A DNA stretch of 64,000 nucleotides from Burkholderia sp. PAMC 26561 (GTDB lineage: Bacteria > Pseudomonadota > Gammaproteobacteria > Burkholderiales > Burkholderiaceae), in the NCBI RefSeq assembly GCF_001557535.2, contig NZ_CP014310.1, positions 1 through 64,000 on the forward strand, given 5' to 3'. How positions within the stretch are numbered: the stretch's first letter is position 1; every line of letters begins with the position of its first letter. The translations under genes were made by a program, and so were the position numbers. The notes beneath the pieces were generated by a model, which saw only the letters and a list, made by a program, of their open reading frames with translations, did not search any database and was not told where the DNA came from. Below, in pieces: positions 24,044 to 32,668 of this stretch.

Positions 24044-26125
24044 CTACACCTCCTTGAGGCGATCAGATACGATTTCGGGAACGCGGCGCCGGCAGGACAG
24101 CTTAATGCCCTGTGCTTTTCGGGGCGGATCGTTGCCGGGTGGCTCATACAAACACTCGTTCTTGTCGCTGTATGCGTGACCACGGATGAGCCCGCGACGG
24201 TTCCATATCTTCACGTGGTACGGCGTGATATGCAGCGCTTCGGCCATCTCCTGCAGCGTTAGGAGACCCGCTTCGCGCAACCGATCATAGCGTGGCTTCA
24301 GACAGTAGTTGCGCTGCACGCGTGCGACCATTTTTGCATTGAAGGGCCTACCCGTGCCCGACGGGACGCCACGTTCGTTCAGGATATTCGCGATCTGCAG
24401 GACAGTATGGTGATTGAGCAGCTCATCAATCTCCTCGATCACTGCGGCGGGTGTGACCCATTGCTGCCATGATTTTAGCGGCAAGGGCAGCTTGAGGGTC
24501 CGGTGAGCGCCGCCCTTGAAACGGATCTGTGCGGTAACGTGCTGGCCCCGGTTCAGGGTGACGTCTTCCAGAAGCAGCCTGATCATGCGTTTGCGTTCCC
24601 GGTCGGGCGTGGCGGGATCACGCCACAGCCGGGGGAAGTTGGACGCCAGCGAGACGATGATGGCGCGCTGCTCGTCCGTCAGAATACGCGCGTCCTGTTC
24701 ACGGCGACGCTGATATTCCTCGTTAGCCTCAGTCAGTGCTCGCAGCTTATGGTTCCAGTCAGCCTCAAGTGAGTCGGCAACCAGGCGGTTCTCCGGATCG
24801 CAGCGCATGTAGCGGCGCTGCGCCAGATCAGCTTCATACTGGGCGCGCTCCACCTGCTTGTGACGCAGACAGTCGGCCTCTTCGATGCGGGACTGGAGTT
24901 CGTGCTGCACCGCCAGGCTTACCTCAATGGCAAGCGGATTGAGCGCCTCGACGAGCAGCTCGCCAATGGCCTCGTCGATGGCAGCCCCGTGGATGCGCTG
25001 GCAGACCGGTTCGGCCTGCTCAATGCCTTCGCGCTGGCAGATGTACTCGGGACACAGGCGGCCCTGGCGGCTGTGGTAACGAACCGTCATGCGGTTCCCG
25101 CATCGACCACAGACCACGACTCCCTGAAGAAGTGCTGGACCCTCACGCGGCGCGCTTCGGCGCCGGTCGGCTCCGATCGCCTGTGCGCTCTCATGCAAAC
25201 GCTTCTGATTCTGCTCATACTCTTCCCAGGACAGATAACCGGCATGGGCGCCCGGAATCAGCGTATCCCACTGGTCCCGCGGGGCGCGAACCACACGCGT
25301 GCGTCCATCGACTGTCTTGCGTGAATGGGTGCGGCCATAGACGAATGCGCCGGCATACCTTGGGTTGTGGAGAATGCGCACTACCTGGCTGTGTCCGAGG
25401 CTGCTCCACAGCAATTCGCCCTTGTGCGGACCTTTGCAGCACCGTCGCGGAAACGCCAGCTCGAGATGATGCGCGGCGCGCGCGGTAGCCATCGCCGATC
25501 CCGTACCTCGGAAGGTGTCGAACAGCCACCTCAGGCAGTGCTGGACCTGCTGGTCCGGATCGAGAACGACCGCGCCCGCGGCGTTGTACACGAAGCCGAC
25601 GGGCAGGCGCATCTGCAGTTCACCGCGCCTCGCCTTGCTTAGGATTCCTCCTTGAAGGCGCGCCCGCAGCACGTGCAATTCGGCCTCGCTCATGGTGCCC
25701 TTGAGCCCCAATAACAGCCGGTCGTTGAAGTGAGCAGGATCGTATACGCCATCCTCGTCAAGGATCAATGTGTCGGTGATTGCGCAGATCTCGAGCAGCC
25801 GATGCCAGTCGGCGGAGTTGCGCGCCAGGCGCGACACCTCCAGGCCGAGCACGATGCCGGCATGACCCACGCCAACTTCGGCGACCAGACGCTGGAATCC
25901 CTCGCGGTCTGCCGATGACGCGCCGGACTGGCCGAGGTCGCTATCGATCACAATAATGCGGTCCTCGGACCAACCCAGGGCGACCGCCCGTTGGCGCAGC
26001 GCATATTGGCGCTTGGTGCTCTCGGTGTTCTCGAACACCTGACGCAATGTGGACTGCCGGATATACAGATAGGCGTTGCGCTTCAGGTGGCTCGCCTGGA
26101 CTTTCTGGTGAGGATCGCTCTTCAT
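24044..26125 (-). CDS. large serine recombinase
   Basis: 693 residues. Resolvase catalytic domain about 15-170: AYLYIRQSTLRQV with nucleophile Ser25, then LGLEVSRLARNSADWHRL and the long E helix (LLGLKGTMSEAELHVLRARL). Recombinase domain about 180-310 (LPVGFVYNAAGAVVLDPDQQ, VVRILHNPRYAGAFVYG). Zinc ribbon about 350-390 (LLQGVVVCGRCGNRMTVRY ... CPEYIC), then a coiled coil (QYEADLAQRRYMRC) and a second helix-turn-helix-like end (LTLQEMAEALHITPYHVKIW). All catalytic features intact. The start overlaps the stop of the upstream small gene by 4 bases. It is the likely integrase of the 24029-27374 element. Confidence 0.92.
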   Translation of the reverse strand: MKSDPHQKVQASHLKRNAYLYIRQSTLRQVFENTESTKRQYALRQRAVALGWSEDRIIVIDSDLGQSGASSADREGFQRLVAEVGVGHAGIVLGLEVSRLARNSADWHRLLEICAITDTLILDEDGVYDPAHFNDRLLLGLKGTMSEAELHVLRARLQGGILSKARRGELQMRLPVGFVYNAAGAVVLDPDQQVQHCLRWLFDTFRGTGSAMATARAAHHLELAFPRRCCKGPHKGELLWSSLGHSQVVRILHNPRYAGAFVYGRTHSRKTVDGRTRVVRAPRDQWDTLIPGAHAGYLSWEEYEQNQKRLHESAQAIGADRRRSAPREGPALLQGVVVCGRCGNRMTVRYHSRQGRLCPEYICQREGIEQAEPVCQRIHGAAIDEAIGELLVEALNPLAIEVSLAVQHELQSRIEEADCLRHKQVERAQYEADLAQRRYMRCDPENRLVADSLEADWNHKLRALTEANEEYQRRREQDARILTDEQRAIIVSLASNFPRLWRDPATPDRERKRMIRLLLEDVTLNRGQHVTAQIRFKGGAHRTLKLPLPLKSWQQWVTPAAVIEEIDELLNHHTVLQIANILNERGVPSGTGRPFNAKMVARVQRNYCLKPRYDRLREAGLLTLQEMAEALHITPYHVKIWNRRGLIRGHAYSDKNECLYEPPGNDPPRKAQGIKLSCRRRVPEIVSDRLKEV

Positions 26126-26409
26126 GCTGTTGCCTCCTGACGCCCGTATAGAAGCATTGAAGCCAGAATCATCGCCGCCTCCTGATGCAGCGTGAGGGGG
26201 ATGATCTCTGCTTCACCCGGCGGCGGCCGCCGTACAACCGTAGTCGCGCACTGGGCCCATGCCTGCATCCACGCTCTCATGCCGCTGCGCATCAACAGCA
26301 CAAGGCCCTGGCCACGAGGAATCTCGCACGGCAGTCCAAGTGCCTGTTGCCTCAGATCCTCATAACGCGAGATCAGTCCGTCATTGCACGCACGGTCCGG
26401 AGTGGGCAC
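26122..26409 (-). CDS. small protein of the recombinase operon, unknown function
   Basis: 95 residues, no domain I can name. Amphipathic helical pattern (YEDLRQQALGLP, GQGLVLLMRSGMRAWMQAW, LTLHQEAAMILASMLL). Its stop overlaps the recombinase start by 4 bases (ATGA), so the two are translationally coupled, and the helix-turn-helix gene lies 11 bases upstream. A role as recombination accessory or directionality factor is a guess from position. Confidence 0.75.
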   Translation of the reverse strand: MPTPDRACNDGLISRYEDLRQQALGLPCEIPRGQGLVLLMRSGMRAWMQAWAQCATTVVRRPPPGEAEIIPLTLHQEAAMILASMLLYGRQEATA

Positions 26410-26420
26410 GGACGGTTTCG

Positions 26421-26882
26421 TTACGGTTTTTTTTGGCGCAGAAACTGTCGTTCGATACTGCGCGGATGAACCTGGACGCCGAAGTTCTGGTGCACCAGGC
26501 TGGCCAGTCGCTCCGCTCGCACCGTCGGCTCGGCAACTCGCGCCCGATTCAGAAACTCCATCACCGCCGGCGTCAACTTGTGGCCGCTGCGCGGCCCGGT
26601 CTTCTGCGGAATCAACCCGGCGAGTCCACCCTGCTCGAAGGCCGCCTGAGCTTGATAGAACGACGGCCGGGAGAAGCCGAAGGCCCTGGCTGCCTCGCTG
26701 ATCGGGCGCCTGTCCACATGCACCGCGCGCAGCATCTCGTACTTGACCTGCAGCAGATCGTGGGGATCGAAGAACTCTTCGTCCTGAAACAGCGGATGCG
26801 TCACGGCATCGGGGCGCGGATTGAAGCTCGCCTGCTGCCGCAGCGCACGGTGCTTGTCCTCTTTGCGTCGGTCTGTCGCCAT
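26421..26882 (-). CDS. helix-turn-helix DNA-binding protein of the recombinase operon
   Basis: 153 residues. A homeodomain-like helix-turn-helix at about 45-110 (LQVKYEMLRAVHVDRRPISEAARAFGFSRPSFYQAQAAFEQGGLAGL) resembling IS630/transposase-type DNA-binding domains, followed by a second helical part (VMEFLNRARVAEPTVRAERLASLVHQNFGVQVHPRSIERQF). No catalytic DDE residues. Probably recognises the element ends or regulates the operon; inferred. Confidence 0.75.
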   Translation of the reverse strand: MATDRRKEDKHRALRQQASFNPRPDAVTHPLFQDEEFFDPHDLLQVKYEMLRAVHVDRRPISEAARAFGFSRPSFYQAQAAFEQGGLAGLIPQKTGPRSGHKLTPAVMEFLNRARVAEPTVRAERLASLVHQNFGVQVHPRSIERQFLRQKKP

Positions 26883-27079
26883 GCGCGAACTCCGGGGAGG
26901 GCGGTCAACTCAGTGTAAATATAATTATGTACCATATTTATGAAGATGCAAGTTAAATATCCGGGAATAAAGCCAATAAAGGACGACGAATTCGACTTAC
27001 GAGCTCACCATGAATGCGCTATCCGGCATAATTTAATTTACATATGCGGCGTATTTGGCTTTACACGTGCTCGTGTTGT

Positions 27080-27349
27080 TCATGGCTCCAGCGTCGCGAT
27101 CAAACGCCCCAGTTCAAGCAGCTCCTCCACGCGAAACAAGGCGCGCCCGGCAGCGATAACGTTGAATGGGTCCTCGCCGACGACGCTCGTCCAGCTGGCG
27201 GGCAGCGCCCGCAGTCGGCCATTCGCGTCGTGAAACCAAACCCTGTCCTCATGCCAGTTCTGGGCGTGAAGGACCAGTTCGAATTCTTGCAAACGAAGGG
27301 GATGGTACGGATGAGTTACCTGAAAACGTCGGCTTCCAGCGTCACTCAT
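27080..27349 (-). CDS. DUF5372-like protein, first gene of the recombinase element
   Basis: 89 residues. RRFQVTHPYHPLRLQEFELV, NWHEDRVWFHDANGRLRALPASWTSVVGEDPF and AAGRALFRVEELLELGRLI resemble the small family DUF5372, which I recall beside such recombinases. Function unknown. Starts about 25 bases from the element end; 197 bases (26883-27079, AT-rich) separate it from the helix-turn-helix gene and could hold a promoter. Confidence 0.7.
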   Translation of the reverse strand: MSDAGSRRFQVTHPYHPLRLQEFELVLHAQNWHEDRVWFHDANGRLRALPASWTSVVGEDPFNVIAAGRALFRVEELLELGRLIATLEP

Positions 27350-27374
27350 GGGCGCAGTTGTCTGCGGACTCCAA

Positions 27375-27576
27375 TGCGCCGATGGAAAGCTTCTGGGGGT
27401 CGCTCAAAAACGAACTCGTGCATCACCGCCGGTTCACGACGCGCGCCGAGGCCCGGCAGGCCATCACCGAATACATCGAGATCTTCTACAACCGGCAACG
27501 CAAGCAAGCCCGTCTTGACTATCTGTCGCCTGCTGCTTTCGTGCAGCGATTTTATAAAACGCGACTCGCGGCTTAA
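27375..27576 (+). pseudogene. IS3-b1 OrfB, C-terminal part
   Basis: From APMESFWGSLKNELVHHRRF through IFYNRQRKQARLDYLSPAAF to the stop at 27576: the region with the catalytic Glu. It continues the gene interrupted at 24028; IS3-b1 ends at 27609. Confidence 0.9.
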
Positions 27577-27609
27577 CCCATTGCTCTCCACTATTGACGA
27601 CCGACCTCA

Positions 27610-28790
27610 AAGAGTATGAGCAGAATCAGAAGCGTTTGCATGAGAGCGCACAGGCGATCGGAGCCGACCGGCGCCGAAGCGCGCCGCGTGAGGGTCCAGC
27701 ACTTCTTCAGGGAGTCGTGGTCTGTGGTCGATGCGGGAACCGCATGACGGTTCGTTACCACAGCCGCCAGGGCCGCCTGTGTCCCGAGTACATCTGCCAG
27801 CGCGAAGGCATTGAGCAGGCCGAACCGGTCTGCCAGCGCATCCACGGGGCTGCCATCGACGAGGCCATTGGCGAGCTGCTCGTCGAGGCGCTCAATCCGC
27901 TTGCCATTGAGGTAAGCCTGGCGGTGCAGCACGAACTCCAGTCCCGCATCGAAGAGGCCGACTGTCTGCGTCACAAGCAGGTGGAGCGCGCCCAGTATGA
28001 AGCTGATCTGGCGCAGCGCCGCTACATGCGCTGCGATCCGGAGAACCGCCTGGTTGCCGACTCACTTGAGGCTGACTGGAACCATAAGCTGCGAGCACTG
28101 ACTGAGGCTAACGAGGAATATCAGCGTCGCCGTGAACAGGACGCGCGTATTCTGACGGACGAGCAGCGCGCCATCATCGTCTCGCTGGCGTCCAACTTCC
28201 CCCGGCTGTGGCGTGATCCCGCCACGCCCGACCGGGAACGCAAACGCATGATCAGGCTGCTTCTGGAAGACGTCACCCTGAACCGGGGCCAGCACGTTAC
28301 CGCACAGATCCGTTTCAAGGGCGGCGCTCACCGGACCCTCAAGCTGCCCTTGCCGCTAAAATCATGGCAGCAATGGGTCACACCCGCCGCAGTGATCGAG
28401 GAGATTGATGAGCTGCTCAATCACCATACTGTCCTGCAGATCGCGAATATCCTGAACGAACGTGGCGTCCCGTCGGGCACGGGTAGGCCCTTCAATGCAA
28501 AAATGGTCGCACGCGTGCAGCGCAACTACTGTCTGAAGCCACGCTATGATCGGTTGCGCGAAGCGGGTCTCCTAACGCTGCAGGAGATGGCCGAAGCGCT
28601 GCATATCACGCCGTACCACGTGAAGATATGGAACCGTCGCGGGCTCATCCGTGGTCACGCATACAGCGACAAGAACGAGTGTTTGTATGAGCCACCCGGC
28701 AACGATCCGCCCCGAAAAGCACAGGGCATTAAGCTGTCCTGCCGGCGCCGCGTTCCCGAAATCGTATCTGATCGCCTCAAGGAGGTGTAG
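27610..28790 (+). pseudogene. large serine recombinase, C-terminal two thirds (second copy)
   Basis: Starts at the codons for EYEQNQKRLHESAQ (residue about 307 of the full copy) and runs to the same stop. Catalytic domain with the Ser nucleophile is missing. An apparent start (TTG 27594) lies in the IS3-b1 end and is not meaningful. Identical in protein sequence to residues of the copy at 24044-26125. Confidence 0.9.
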
Positions 28791-28805
28791 TGTGAAGCGC
28801 AAGCC
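27610..28805 (+). mobile_element. second, partial copy of the serine-recombinase element (inverted)
   Basis: 1196 bases matching 24029-25224 in inverted orientation; the encoded proteins are identical over the whole overlap. It keeps only the recombinase 3' half and the element end (28805), which joins IS3-c orfB at ...GGGACAA|GGCTTGCG, the same site type as at 24029. Its left part has been replaced by IS3-b1, whose right end (27609) lies directly against it. Confidence 0.85.
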
Positions 28806-28807
28806 TT

Positions 28808-29482
28808 GTCCCAACAATTTCCTTTGCGACTCATCGAACACGTCATCCCGTACTCGGCAAGTTTCGCCTGAAAGGCATGACTAGCGTACTGGCTGCCACG
28901 ATCCGAATGGTACAGCGCGCCCGGGGCCGGTTTGCGCCGGAACCATGCCATTGTCAGCGCGTCGATCACCAAGTCGGTGGTCATGTTCGCCTTGATCGAC
29001 CAGCCAACAACCTCACGGTTGAACAGGTCCAGTACGATCGCCAGATACAGCCAGCCCTCGTCGGTCCAGATATACGTGATGTCCGAAGTGAAGACCTGGT
29101 TAGGTGCATCTGTCGTGAAGTTTCTGTCGAGCAAATTGGGGGCGATCGGCAGCTTGTGCTTCGAATCCGTGGTGACCTTGTAGCGACGCTTATGGCGCGC
29201 ACGGATGTTGTTCTCCCGCATCAGCCGCTCAACCCGTTCTTTGCCCGCCGGAAATCCACGCGCACGAATTTCTATCGTCATGCGGGGCGATCCGTAGGCA
29301 CCTTTCACCTCAGCATGGACCGACCGAATCAGGGCCAACAACTGAATATCAGTCAGCCGTTTGCGCTGCGGCATGCCGCCACGCTTCCAACTGCGGTAGC
29401 CACTGAAGCTCACCTCCAAGACTTCGCACAGCGCCAACACCGGATAGCTGTGGAGCTGCGAATCAAGCCCGGCATACTTCAC
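28808..29482 (-). pseudogene. IS3-c OrfB, truncated by the serine-recombinase element
   Basis: DSQLHSYPVLALCEVLEVSFSGY through NQVFTSDITYIWTDEGWLYL, LDLFNREVVGWSI, GALYHSDRGSQYASHAF and SMSRKGNCWD, after which the reading frame enters the recombinase element (KACASHYTS...). The last catalytic Glu is missing. The break point is the codon after Asp in GNCWDN, exactly homologous to the break in IS3-b1. Confidence 0.9.
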
Positions 29483-29772
29483 AGCAGTTCCCTCGCGAAG
29501 TATGCCGCCGCTTTTTTTGTGATCTCCAGCTCCATCGTCAGCCGCTTGTTCTCTGCACGCAAACGCGACAATTCCATCTGCTCCGGCGTGATGACCTTGG
29601 TCCCCGGACCGTTCAGCGTTCCCGCGTCATGCGCTTTCACCCAATTACGCAGCGTCTGATGTGAAATCCCCAATTCTCGCGCTACGTCACGAATGTTTTG
29701 CCCGTCCTTCACCCGCTTTACCGCCAGCGTCCTGAACTCCGTCGTGTATTCCTGCTTCGGTATCTTCAACAT
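29479..29772 (-). CDS. IS3-family OrfA (IS3-c)
   Basis: 97 residues, complete. Helix-turn-helix (YTTEFRTLAVKRVKDGQNIRDVARELGISHQTLRNWVKAHD) and zipper helix (LSRLRAENKRLTMELEITKKAAAYF). Overlaps orfB by 4 bases. Confidence 0.9.
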   Translation of the reverse strand: MLKIPKQEYTTEFRTLAVKRVKDGQNIRDVARELGISHQTLRNWVKAHDAGTLNGPGTKVITPEQMELSRLRAENKRLTMELEITKKAAAYFARELL

Positions 29773-29904
29773 CGCTTTCCTTCCTTTTAGTCGAGTTTAC
29801 ACACGACCTCATGGAAGACGAAATTCCGGGGGAACCTCAGTTATACCGGTACCGCTAATTGGGGACCCTCGCACCGGCGATGGATCAGCTCATACTCGTT
29901 TCCA

Positions 29905-30519
29905 AGTCACTGGCAGCAACTGGCCTTCGACGAACACCGTCGCACGATCGAGGACAGGCTCGCGCAATGTGAGCGTCTCGAGGTGGCGCTGCGCGAGGCC
30001 GTGCCCGAATGGCGCTTTTATCCGGCCGTGCTGGGCCTTCAGGCCATGCGTGGCATACAGTTCACCACTGCGATCGGAATGCTTTCGGAGCTCGGAGACC
30101 TGTCACGCTTTGAGCATCCGCGCCAGCTGATGGCATGGCTGGGCGTCACCCCCTCGGAATACTCTTCCGGAGAGCGGGGTCGTCAAGGAAGCATTACGAA
30201 AACCGGCAACAGTTACGCCCGCAAACTGCTCGTCGAGGCCGCCTGGAGCTACCGGTTTCCTGCACGTGTGAGTACAGATATCCAGCGTCGACAGGAAGGT
30301 ATCCCCAAGCCCATTACCGATCGAGCCTGGGACGCACAGCTGCGGCTGTGCCGGCGATATCGCAAACTGGCAGAGCGCGGAAAGAATGCGAACATCGCGG
30401 TGGTTGCCGTGGCCCGTGAACTCGCAGGTTTTATCTGGGACATTGGCCGACTGTCAATGTCCCAGGCTGTACCGGACGGTGCCCAGCCCACACACCAGCT
30501 TCATCATGCCGGCCACTGA
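29905..30519 (+). pseudogene. IS110-family transposase, C-terminal part
   Basis: Open frame from about 29905 without a proper start; the N-terminal RuvC-like catalytic domain is missing. Retains the C-terminal domain: LQAMRGIQFTTAIGMLSELGDL, LMAWLGVTPSEYSSGERGRQGSITKTGNSYARKLLVEAAW and ANIAVVAVARELAGFIW. A different lineage from the IS110 elements W, X, Y and Z. 29812-29904 is unassigned. Confidence 0.8.
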
Positions 30520-30704
30520 AAAGCAGCAATCTGAAGAAGTTTCCTGAAGGCGGCGTAGCCCGGCACACGAGTAACCCGCGCTCCGGCTATGCAGCGGTTG
30601 TCATCCGATTTGCGGCTTCAGATAGCGGCAGGCTCATTGGGCGGAACACTGTAATGCGGTAACCAACCCGCGGATATCAGGGTGATCCACCGTCGAGACT
30701 TAAA
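30520..30704. other. non-coding stretch between IS110 remnant and IS5
   Basis: 185 bases, probably the 3' end of the IS110 remnant and its flank. No ORF or repeat recognised. Confidence 0.4.
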
Positions 30705-31611
30705 GGCCAGTTCAAAAAGAGCTCGGAAGGGCTGTTTACTTTTCCACGAAACGGTTAACCTTGGATACCTGAACAACGGATCAAGGAATGCCGGCACCTA
30801 TCATCGATGACGAATTGTGGGCACTGATCGAACCGCTACTTCCACCGCCCAAACCGCGACGCCAACGATACCCTGGAAGGTTGCCGGTCTCGGACCGTGC
30901 AGCACTCAATGGCATCCTGCTTGTGCTGAAGACAGGAATGCGATGGAACCATCTGCCGACCCGGTTGGGCTTCGGCTCTGGAGCGACTTGTTGGCGTCGG
31001 TTGCACGACTGGCAGCAGGCCGGGGTGTGGGACAAGCTGCACGGGCTACTGCTCGACAAGCTGCGCGAATCTGGCCAGCTCGATTTCTCATACGCGGCTG
31101 TCGATTCATCGTCCGTGCGAGCCGTTGGGGCGGGCCAAAAACTGGGCCAAACCCCACCGATCGCGCACGACCAGGGTCCAAACACCACGTCCTCGTAGAC
31201 GCGAACGGCGTTCCTGTCAGCGTGATCGTGACCGGCGCGAACCGCAATGATGTCACGCAACTGCTGCCGCTGGTCGACGCTATCCCGCCGATTCGCGGCA
31301 CACGCGGCCGACCGCTTCGCAAACCCAAGGTCATCTACGCCGACCGTGGCTACGACTCCGACTCGCATCGCCGCCAACTTCGCGAGCGTGGAATCAGACC
31401 GGTCATCGCCAGGCGCCGCACCGAACACGGCAGCGGTCTCGGCAAGTTTCGTTGGGTCGTTGAACGGACTCATTCGTGGCTCCATGGTTTCCGGCGTCTT
31501 CGCATTCGCTTCGAGCGCCGATCTGACATTCACGAAGCATTCCTCAAACTAGCCTGCTCACTCGTCTGCTGGAACATCTTGAGCCGAACTGAGCAGCCTT
31601 TTTGAACTGCC
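30705..31611 (+). mobile_element. IS5-family element (IS427-like)
   Basis: 907 bases with imperfect terminal inverted repeats: GGCCAGTTCAAAAAGAGCTC at 30705 and the complement of GGCAGTTCAAAAAGGCTGCT ending at 31611. One transposase in two overlapping frames. No clear target duplication. Confidence 0.8.
30788..31605 (+). CDS. IS5-family transposase, two frames joined by a -1 shift
   Basis: Frame one (30788-31198) covers the N-terminus and first catalytic Asp (IIDDELWALIEPLLPPPKP, TGMRWNHLPTRLGFGSGATCWRRLHDWQQAGVWDKLH, FSYAAVDSSSVRA). Frame two, in -1 register, continues GSKHHVLVDANGVPVSVIVTGANRNDV, VIYADRGYDSDSHRRQLRERGIRP and KFRWVVERTHSWLHGFRRLRIRFERR (third catalytic residue). The overlap contains GGCCAAAAACTGG at about 31134-31146. 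Elements of this IS5 subgroup often use programmed -1 frameshifting, so the gene may be functional. Confidence 0.8.
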
Positions 31612-32017
31612 CTCTTACTGCTACGTCGCCCTCAGGAAATTTAGCGCCCTGAAAAACCGAAAACCGATCTCTCTTGACACGGGAAGTCATATCAGTCCGT
31701 GTGTCCCGACGCATGAGAGGGACAGCCGACTGTATGCCTTTTGGCTCAAGCCTGACAGCGCCTTTGGCTTGCTACTGATCACGACGTTTATCAGCAGTTC
31801 GCATTCGCTAACCGTACTGCCCAACCTTGCACCCCATCCGCCGTGGCGCTGGCAGACAACAACGCACTCTCGCGAGATCGCCGTCGCTCAATGAGCGGGT
31901 TACGTTGTCCCAGTGGCTTCACACCGGATCGTTACCAATCCCGCATGCACCGGTAGGTTACGGCTGACGGAACAGCCGGTTTCCTCTCTGGCTAACAACG
32001 CCAGATGAAACAATCCT
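31612..32017. other. unassigned non-coding stretch
   Basis: About 400 bases with no supported ORF on either strand and no repeat shared with the rest of the window. Probably degraded mobile DNA. Confidence 0.4.
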
Positions 32018-32359
32018 TTACGCGACATCACATCGCACCATGCGCTTCAGTGTGCCCGATATCTGCTGGGGCGACCATTTCCACTCGAGCAAGGTGAGAA
32101 CAATGCGCCAGCAAACGCTTTGTGGGCCAAGCTTTGACGGACGGCGGGCTATGTGGCGGCGTGCAGTGCAAAGTGCTGCAGCAGGCAACGACGCATAGCC
32201 AACAGGCGAGGAGTTTCGCATGAGTTCACGGCCGATAGTTCCCGCTGAGCGCCCAAGTATGCGGGCTATGGTTCGCATACTCATACCCTGCAGATGCAAG
32301 CTTGCAATGGTCAAACGCTCTTCAGGCTGAAGTTGTCGATATGAAGTTTTTTCGGGCAT
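32018..32359 (-). pseudogene. IS30-family transposase, N-terminal fragment
   Basis: From ATG 32359: EKTSYRQLQPEERLTIASLHLQGMSMRTIARILGRSAGTIGRELMRN, the IS30 helix-turn-helix, continuing to WKWSPQQISGTLKRM, after which the frame ends. The DDE core is absent. Not the same IS30 as at 19706-22626. Confidence 0.8.
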
Positions 32360-32365
32360 TGCCAC

Positions 32366-32623
32366 ACCTTATATGAGTCAGGTGTTGCACTTCGGTTTTG
32401 AGGCCGCCGTGAGATGAGGGCGAAACCGCATGCCGTAATTACCAGCGAAAGGCGGTCGCCAGACCTCAGCAAAAAAGCTAGCACCTTTAATTCTCTGGAC
32501 CAGTTGATTAAATAAAACTGGAGCTTCAGAATGGTCCACCAATTCAATACTATTGTTCTGGTGACTTTTTAAGCCTCTCTGATCGGCGTGAGGCGCGCAA
32601 GCATCAAAAGTCGCGTCTACTGA
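32366..32623. other. region upstream of the ABC operon
   Basis: A leftward frame (about 32480-32380, FFAEVWRPPFAGNYGMRFRPHL) has no recognisable family. AT-rich DNA at 32490-32570 could hold the promoter of the rightward ABC-amidase operon. Confidence 0.35.
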
Positions 32624-32668
32624 ATGACATTGAGTTTTCACGTTCTTTACGAAACAAAGGGTTTTTCT

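Larger units (their letters stand above)
24029..27374 (-). mobile_element. serine-recombinase element inserted in an IS3 transposase gene (four genes, compact)
   Basis: 3346 bases with four genes on one strand: DUF5372-like, helix-turn-helix, small protein, large serine recombinase. Non-coding ends are only about 15 and 25 bases. It splits IS3-b1 orfB within the codons for GDCYDNA. The uninterrupted copy at 56241-57508 reads GATTGCTACGATAATGCGCC; here the left junction is ...GATAA|GGCTTGCGC and the right is ...ACTCCAA|TGCGCC, so only AA (24027-24028 and 27373-27374) is shared, as expected for a 2-bp serine-recombinase crossover. The same recombinase-side end joins a different IS3 transposase at 28805 at the same codon. 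Confidence 0.8.
22996..27609 (+). mobile_element. IS3-family element IS3-b1, interrupted by the serine-recombinase element
   Basis: Left end TGAGATAGGCTGAAG at 22996 and right end ...GACCGACCTCA at 27609 are identical to the intact copies 51708-52975 and 56241-57508. The insertion lies between 24028 and 27375 inside orfB. The flanks are not duplicated (GTG left, AAG right), so the surrounding DNA has been rearranged. Confidence 0.85.
28808..29811 (-). mobile_element. IS3-family element IS3-c, 3' part missing
   Basis: Starts TGAGGTCGTGTGTAAACTCG at 29811 (minus strand) and contains orfA and most of orfB; the element stops at 28808, where the second serine-recombinase element copy begins. The C-terminal orfB part that should lie on the other side of that insertion was not seen. 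Confidence 0.8.

Noticed and set aside
27594..28790. Apparent 398-codon recombinase gene with a TTG start
   Set aside because: The start lies in the IS3-b1 right end; the protein is the C-terminal part of the recombinase without its catalytic domain, so it is a truncated copy.
22996..28807. Composite transposon made of two IS copies
   Set aside because: IS3-b1 and IS3-c are different elements, and the junctions match recombinase integration, not an IS-bounded composite.
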